Shown here piece after piece: positions 6,012-9,655 of a stretch of DNA of 9,655 nucleotides. Position 1 is the stretch's first letter; every line of letters starts with the position of its first letter. A model generated the notes under the pieces. It had not been told where the DNA came from and did no database searches. It saw only the letters and a list, made by a program, of their open reading frames with translations. This stretch comes from Ekhidna sp. (GTDB lineage: Bacteria; Bacteroidota; Bacteroidia; Cytophagales; Cyclobacteriaceae): assembly GCA_013214445.1 (NCBI GenBank), contig JABSPG010000125.1, positions 1 through 9,655 on the forward strand, given 5' to 3'. The translations under genes were made by a program, and so were the position numbers.

Positions 6012-6878
6012 ATGAATAGAAAGAATTTTATAGCAAGATTGACAAAAGGCTCACTAGCAACTGTGCTGGGCGGGACCGTATTAAAGTCCTCTGCTAAAGA
6101 CAAAGTGGAGGAAGAAAATTTAGAACAAGTAGGATTTAATCATATAAAGAAAATGGAAACAACAACAGCAACAACAGTACTACACAAAGCGGATACTAGA
6201 GGACATGCCAATCACGGATGGCTAGATTCAAAGCACACATTCAGCTTCGCCAATTATTACAACCCTGAGCGGGTTCATTTTGGGATGCTTCGTGTATTGA
6301 ACGATGACACAGTAGCTCCGGGAAGAGGATTTGGCACGCACCCGCATGACAATATGGAAATCATTTCCATACCGCTAAGTGGAGACTTGGAGCACAAAGA
6401 CAGCATGGGAACCAAGGCGGTAATCAAAGAAGGAGAGATTCAAGTCATGAGTGCTGGTACTGGAGTGTACCACAGTGAGTATAATGCCAACAAGGACAAG
6501 GAAGTGAAATTCTTGCAGATCTGGGTTTTTCCTAATGCGAAGAATGTAACTCCTCGCTACGATCAAATCAAAATTGGTGACTTGGTGAAGACCAATGAAT
6601 TTTCTCAAATCCTGTCTCCAAATCAGGAAGATCAAGGGGTATGGATTCACCAAGATGCTTGGTTCAATATGGGACAATTTGATCAGGATACGGAAACCAA
6701 ATACCAGTTTAACAGAAATGGAAATGGAGTTTATGCTTTTGTATTGGAAGGAGAGATAGAAATAGATGGACAGAAGCTGAGCACTAGAGATGGCTTTGGT
6801 GTGTGGGATACCGATGCAATAGATGTAAAAGCTCAAAAAGGAGCTAAGGTGCTTTTGATGGAAGTACCCATGAACTAG
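6012..6878 (+). CDS. Pirin-family bicupin protein with Tat-like N-terminal extension
   Basis: Residues from about 48 to 288 form a pirin-type double cupin. HKADTRGHANHGWLDSKHTFSFANYYNP is followed by the metal-site motif GTHPHDNMEIISIPLSG and by AGTGVYHSEYN, giving the three-His plus Glu iron site expected for pirins (family knowledge). FLQIWVFP and the C-terminal cupin (about 215-288) complete it. Related YhhW proteins can oxidise quercetin; the true substrate here is unknown. The first 47 residues are additional: MNRKNFIARL, then a weakly hydrophobic segment GSLATVLGGTVL and a charged linker. This resembles a Tat signal with one Arg replaced by Lys (NRKNF), so export is possible but uncertain. 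An in-frame ATG at 6153 would give a conventional cytoplasmic pirin. The longer start is favoured because the extension is well formed and regulatory elements lie just upstream of 6012. The gene follows the AraC-type regulator and is its likely target. Confidence 0.88.
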   Translation: MNRKNFIARLTKGSLATVLGGTVLKSSAKDKVEEENLEQVGFNHIKKMETTTATTVLHKADTRGHANHGWLDSKHTFSFANYYNPERVHFGMLRVLNDDTVAPGRGFGTHPHDNMEIISIPLSGDLEHKDSMGTKAVIKEGEIQVMSAGTGVYHSEYNANKDKEVKFLQIWVFPNAKNVTPRYDQIKIGDLVKTNEFSQILSPNQEDQGVWIHQDAWFNMGQFDQDTETKYQFNRNGNGVYAFVLEGEIEIDGQKLSTRDGFGVWDTDAIDVKAQKGAKVLLMEVPMN

Positions 6879-6893
6879 AGCAAAATGGCAAAA

Positions 6894-6924
6894 TGCATTA
6901 AGGGGCAAAATGCTCTTTAATGCA
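6894..6924 (+). terminator. Hairpin terminator after pirin
   Basis: The arms TGCATTAAGGGGC (6894-6906) and GCTCTTTAATGCA (6912-6924) pair over 13 positions with two G-U wobbles and a 5-base loop; GTTTATG follows. It begins 15 bases after the pirin stop codon. The decamer GGCAAAATGC occurs directly repeated at 6887-6896 and 6904-6913. The U-tract is weak, but position and stem support a terminator separating pirin from the GNAT gene. Confidence 0.55.
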
Positions 6925-7021
6925 GTTTATGAAATTCAAGTAGATATTAAAATTTTGGAACATTACGGTGGTGGCAGTGGGTTATTGTATACAGAATTAG
7001 AAGAATTAAAACACAATTCAT

Positions 7022-7318
7022 ATGGAAGTAACTAAAGAAGAACAGGAATCCAAAGGTCGTTTTGTAGCAATAGATGGTGATATGGAAGCTGGGGAAATGA
7101 CTTATTCAATAGCTAATGATGGTCAATTATTGATAGTGGATCACACTGGAGTGGATGAATCGTACAAAGGAAAAGGAGTCGGGAAAATTTTATTCGAACA
7201 CCTGGTTTCTTCAGCCAGAGCAGAAGAGAGAAAAGTGATGCCCCTATGCCCATTTACGCGTGCCATGTTCAAAAAAAATAAAGATGATTGGGATGTTTTA
7301 AGACATAACTCATTATAA
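7022..7318 (+). CDS. Small GNAT-family N-acetyltransferase (NATD1/YjdJ type)
   Basis: The 98-residue protein is a minimal acetyl-CoA-binding GNAT domain. The beta-strand region GEMTYSIANDGQLLIVDHTGV leads to the acetyl-CoA loop YKGKGVGKILFEHLV (48-62), a version of the (R/Q)xxGxG/A signature. KVMPLCPFTRAMFKK (71-85) is the characteristic end of the short NATD1/YjdJ group (COG2388, Acetyltransf_CG). These are cytoplasmic proteins near 90-100 residues whose acceptor is usually unknown. The start at 7022 fits family length. It follows the pirin terminator after about 100 bases and precedes the DUF5996 gene by 23 bases, so those two probably form one operon. No good -33/-7 pair was seen in front of it. 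Confidence 0.85.
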   Translation: MEVTKEEQESKGRFVAIDGDMEAGEMTYSIANDGQLLIVDHTGVDESYKGKGVGKILFEHLVSSARAEERKVMPLCPFTRAMFKKNKDDWDVLRHNSL

Positions 7319-7341
7319 ATCACTCAAAACACAACCTAAGA

Positions 7342-8247
7342 ATGACACAATTTCCAGCACTTCCTCTAGAAGCTTGGGAGAACTCCAAGATTACCCTACA
7401 CCTTTGGCTACAGATAGTGGGCAAGATCAAGCTTGATTTGATGCCAAAAAGAAATCATTGGTGGCACATAACCCTACATCTCAGCCCCAAGGGGCTTACT
7501 ACAGGCCCTATACCATATCAGTCTGGATCTTTTCAAATTGATTTCAACTTACGAGAGCACCTTCTTGAGATTCACACCAGCTGGGGGGAAGACCGATCCT
7601 TTCCATTAGCAGATGGTCTATCCGTATCAAACTTTCACAAACAGTTATTTGATGCTCTGGATGAATTGAATATCAAGACAAAGATAGTAGGAGCTCCGTA
7701 CGACCATCCTTGCACAGAACCGTTTGATGAGTGTGAATCACATAGCAATTACGATCCTGTGTATGTAAATAAGTTTTGGAATGTCTTGATTCAGGTTGAC
7801 AGTATATTCAAAGAGTTTTCTGGTAGGTTCTACGGTAAGGTCAGCCCTTCGCAACTGTATTGGCATCATATGGATCTTGCGGTGACTAGATTTTCAGGCG
7901 ATAAAGGCCCGAAGTTGGGAGAGGGTTCTACCAACGCTGATAAGGAAGCCTATTCGCACGAAGTGATTAGTGCAGGTTTTTGGGCTGGGGATGAAAATGT
8001 TCGAGGAGCAGCATTTTACTCCTATACATACCCGTCACCTGAGGGAATCGATGAGGAGCCCTTATTGCCTAAAACCGCTAATTGGGTTGACAGTAACGGA
8101 AGTCCCATGGCCGTACTCATGTATGATGACTTACTGAAAGAAGAAGATCCAAGAAAAGCACTGCTAGACTTTCTTCAGTCATCTTTTGATGCGGGAGCAA
8201 AGAAAGCTCAATGGTCGGAAGACCTCTTGAATCCGAATTTTAACTAA
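7342..8247 (+). CDS. DUF5996 family protein
   Basis: The 301-residue sequence carries the features I recall for DUF5996: LPLEAWENSKITLHLWLQIVGKIKL at the start, NHWWHITLHLSPKGLTTGPIPY (38-59), FDECESHSNYDPVYVNKFW near the middle, LYWHHMDLAVTRFSG, EAYSHEVISAGFWAG and AAFYSYTYPSPEG, and a C-terminal LLDFLQSSFDAGAKKAQW helix. It has no signal peptide or membrane segment and is probably cytoplasmic. The family has no established function; clusters of conserved His, Trp, Asp and Glu residues suggest a ligand- or metal-binding site, which is inference. Length and both ends match the family, so the copy appears intact. The ATG lies 23 bases after the GNAT stop codon, indicating co-transcription and possibly a shared process. 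Confidence 0.85.
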   Translation: MTQFPALPLEAWENSKITLHLWLQIVGKIKLDLMPKRNHWWHITLHLSPKGLTTGPIPYQSGSFQIDFNLREHLLEIHTSWGEDRSFPLADGLSVSNFHKQLFDALDELNIKTKIVGAPYDHPCTEPFDECESHSNYDPVYVNKFWNVLIQVDSIFKEFSGRFYGKVSPSQLYWHHMDLAVTRFSGDKGPKLGEGSTNADKEAYSHEVISAGFWAGDENVRGAAFYSYTYPSPEGIDEEPLLPKTANWVDSNGSPMAVLMYDDLLKEEDPRKALLDFLQSSFDAGAKKAQWSEDLLNPNFN

Positions 8248-8372
8248 TTCAAATTAAGCATTCAAAATATGGGGTCACTCCAGAGACTATTTCTAGGCAC
8301 ATTGCCCACTTAGTTTCGGAGGAGAGAAGACAACTGAGAGATAGGGTTTTAAAGATCTATGGGAATTCTTAG
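8244..8372 (+). pseudogene. Possible remnant of a CRP/FNR-type C-terminal helix-turn-helix
   Basis: One plus-strand frame stays open for 42 codons to the TAG at 8370-8372, without any start codon. Its translation includes YGVTPETISRHIAHL and ends VLKIYGNS. The spacing from Gly-Val-Thr-Pro-Glu-Thr to the terminal Tyr-Gly matches, without gaps, the recognition helix and C-terminus of Escherichia coli CRP as I recall it (GCSRETVGR ... VYG). This suggests the tail of a lost regulator gene. It abuts the end of the DUF5996 gene and is unlike the HTH of the regulator at the right edge. Chance resemblance in a short frame remains possible. Confidence 0.35.
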
Positions 8373-8406
8373 CATGTAAATTAGAGAGCAGAGTCAGGAC
8401 TAATTT

Positions 8407-9252
8407 TCATCCAATTTTCTGGACTCTTGTTTTGCTTTTTACCTCCCAGGTCTTCCCACTATCTGACGAACGCTCCTCCAATATCATAAATGTACCCTCT
8501 ACAGGCTGAGTCCATCGATTACGGTGTTGGGACTGACCGCTTTTGTCTAAATTGATCATCAATACTTCGGTTCCTTCCCTTACCCACTTGAATTTTGATC
8601 CATTGGAGAATGTTTCTATCCAGGCGTTTTGCTCTTGATCAAAGTAACCAAGTGTACTGTAGGAAAACGCTCCCGAAAACAGTTTAAACTCTTTTCGTAA
8701 AGCACATCCGAAGGGATCCAGTATTATCTCTAAACGTCCAAACGCAGTGACTTCTTCACTAGCTGTGTATTCGTTCCAGATACCTAAATAAGGCGTCAAT
8801 ATTTCTGTCTGAGGATCAGTGCATATTTCGTCCTCTTTTTCAAAGATCAATTGTTGCGAGTCTATCACTTTTCCCAAATCGGGAAAATTACGGTTGTCAA
8901 CCAATTCCGTATTATGATTGGATCTGATGATGTCCCACTCGGCAGCTACGTCAGCATAGGTTCCCTTCGTGAAGTATTCCACAGCTACGATAAAATCCCA
9001 TTTGACAGACTCAGGATTGCTGTTATTGCTTATGATTTTATAGTCATAGAATAGCCCTTGCAGTACAGCAATACTGTCCATCACAAACCAATTTCGCTCG
9101 ATGAACTTCTTGAGATTTTGTTTCTGACCTTCTTGCGCTTTGATGTAGGTGTAGGTCCAAGTCATCTCAGAGTCAGATAAGCTGTTATGTTGAGCATAAA
9201 GAAAATCAGATAAGCCAAGAAGGATGATAGCAAGGAGTATAAAACGGGTCAT
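8407..9252 (-). CDS. Exported two-domain protein of unknown function
   Basis: The 281-residue protein starts with a signal peptide (residues 1-20, cleavage after LYA, mature Q), so it is exported. The first part of the mature chain (about 28-135) has TWTYTYIKAQEGQKQNLKKFIERNW, then a hydrophobic strand pair and a helix. This layout resembles a dimeric alpha-beta barrel (ABM/NIPSNAP-like) unit. The second part (about 150-281) begins YLGIWNEYTA and is beta-rich with many aromatics (ALRKEFKLFSGAFSYSTLGYFD, WVREGTEVLMIN, GKTWEVKSKTRVQKI), suggesting a lipocalin-like or DUF1579-like barrel. Both assignments rest on pattern only. Two Cys residues (EICTD and FGCAL) could form a disulfide after export. 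A CRP/FNR-type regulator gene lies 75 bases upstream on the same strand, and a candidate promoter lies between them. Confidence 0.75.
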   Translation of the reverse strand: MTRFILLAIILLGLSDFLYAQHNSLSDSEMTWTYTYIKAQEGQKQNLKKFIERNWFVMDSIAVLQGLFYDYKIISNNSNPESVKWDFIVAVEYFTKGTYADVAAEWDIIRSNHNTELVDNRNFPDLGKVIDSQQLIFEKEDEICTDPQTEILTPYLGIWNEYTASEEVTAFGRLEIILDPFGCALRKEFKLFSGAFSYSTLGYFDQEQNAWIETFSNGSKFKWVREGTEVLMINLDKSGQSQHRNRWTQPVEGTFMILEERSSDSGKTWEVKSKTRVQKIG

Positions 9253-9274
9253 ATTTCAAGTTGATTTATGTCTC

Positions 9275-9304
9275 CAAAAGTATGCTTGATAAGGTTTTGA
9301 AAAA
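9275..9304 (-). promoter_or_regulatory. Candidate promoter of the exported two-domain protein gene
   Basis: On the minus strand TACTTTTG (9282-9275) is a perfect -7 TAnnTTTG box; 18 bases upstream is TTTT (9304-9301), an imperfect -33 TTTG. The predicted transcription start would be about 15 bases before the ATG at 9252. This suggests that the gene can be transcribed independently of the upstream CRP/FNR-type gene. Confidence 0.4.
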
Positions 9305-9327
9305 TCGTACTAGTGCAAGAAAACACC

Positions 9328-9655
9328 CTAGTTTTTCATGGCTCTCAGACGACTTAGATACGTTGGTGTGATGCCCAGGTAAGAGGCGATGTGTTTTAAA
9401 GGAAGCCTTTGCATCAAATCTGGGTATACCTGTGTGAACTTTTCATAGCGCTCTTTTGCACTGGCGGATAGGTGATTGTTGATTCTGTCTTGAGTGGCTA
9501 ACAATCTGTTTTGAAGGAGAATTCGAAAATATCTTTCAAACTTTGGGACCCTTCGGTAGAGTTCTTCCATAGAGCTTTTATCAAGCTTTAGAAGGGTACA
9601 CTTTTCAAGTGTTTCAAGATAAAACTGCGATGGTTCCTCTCGTACGAAGCTTTTA
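9328..9655 (-). CDS. CRP/FNR-family transcriptional regulator, N-terminal part outside window
   Basis: The frame stays open to the window edge, giving 108 C-terminal residues that begin KSFVREEPSQFYLETLEKC. The first part is the end of a cyclic-nucleotide-binding-like barrel. It is followed by the dimerisation helix (SMEELYRRVPKFERYFRILL), then ASAKERYEKFTQVYPDLMQRLPLKHIASYLGITPTYLSRLR, the CRP/FNR winged-helix DNA-binding region. The wording SAKERYxKF...YP.L.QR.P...IASYLGITP is recalled as very common in Bacteroidota CRP-like proteins, which often lack cAMP-binding residues. The missing N-terminal half lies beyond 9655, so the effector site cannot be judged. An internal ATG at 9570 is not the start. 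The exported two-domain protein gene lies immediately downstream on the same strand and is a plausible target or operon partner. Confidence 0.85.
   Translation of the reverse strand, partial: KSFVREEPSQFYLETLEKCTLLKLDKSSMEELYRRVPKFERYFRILLQNRLLATQDRINNHLSASAKERYEKFTQVYPDLMQRLPLKHIASYLGITPTYLSRLRAMKN

Noticed and set aside
6375..6908. A 177-codon open frame on the minus strand, antisense to pirin
   Set aside because: It overlaps the well-supported pirin gene almost completely, its translation resembles no family, and its composition is that of a reverse-complement shadow.
1..9655. Search for CRISPR repeats, tRNA or rRNA genes, transposase genes and toxin-antitoxin pairs
   Set aside because: No regularly spaced repeats, no tRNA-like cloverleaf, no rRNA-like sequence and no transposase or toxin family was seen by eye.

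Overview
The window reads as chromosomal DNA of a Bacteroidota bacterium, probably a marine Cytophagales-like or flavobacterial lineage. The evidence is the AT-rich base composition with poor Shine-Dalgarno signals, leader peptides ending in A-Q, candidate promoters resembling the Bacteroidota -33 TTTG / -7 TAnnTTTG pattern, and protein families whose closest relatives (recalled, not searched) are in this phylum. There are no tRNA or rRNA genes, no CRISPR array and no recognisable insertion sequence.

Left part (1-2475, plus strand): an exported DUF5694-like protein (TraB/ChaN-type fold) whose reading frame has no ordinary start codon, then an exported S41-family peptidase-like protein, 62 bases apart and possibly co-transcribed. 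A convergent minus-strand gene (2657-4024) encodes a flavin disulfide oxidoreductase of the mercuric-reductase-like group without the metal-binding parts of true MerA. A small orphan gene of unknown function (4252-4725) follows on the plus strand, with a good terminator hairpin at 4822-4853.

Central part (5041-8247, plus strand): an AraC-family regulator with an N-terminal cupin, a pirin-family cupin protein with a Tat-like N-terminal extension, a small GNAT acetyltransferase of the NATD1/YjdJ type, and a DUF5996 protein. The 9-mer CGACATTTT occurs twice upstream of the regulator and once upstream of the pirin gene, which suggests that the regulator controls itself and pirin. A perfect 14-base palindrome also precedes pirin. 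A hairpin after pirin (6894-6924) probably separates it from the GNAT-DUF5996 pair, which is spaced like an operon.

Right part (8244-9655): a short plus-strand stretch whose translation resembles the C-terminal helix-turn-helix of a CRP/FNR regulator and may be a gene remnant; an exported two-domain protein on the minus strand (8407-9252); and upstream of it, also on the minus strand, the C-terminal part of a CRP/FNR-family regulator that runs off the window edge.

The region is mostly accessory and stress-related in flavour (redox flavoprotein, pirin, small acetyltransferase, one-component regulators). The strongest candidate for something under-described is the AraC-pirin unit with its shared operator-like box and the signal-like pirin N-terminus. 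I see no clear sign of a wholly new multi-gene system.
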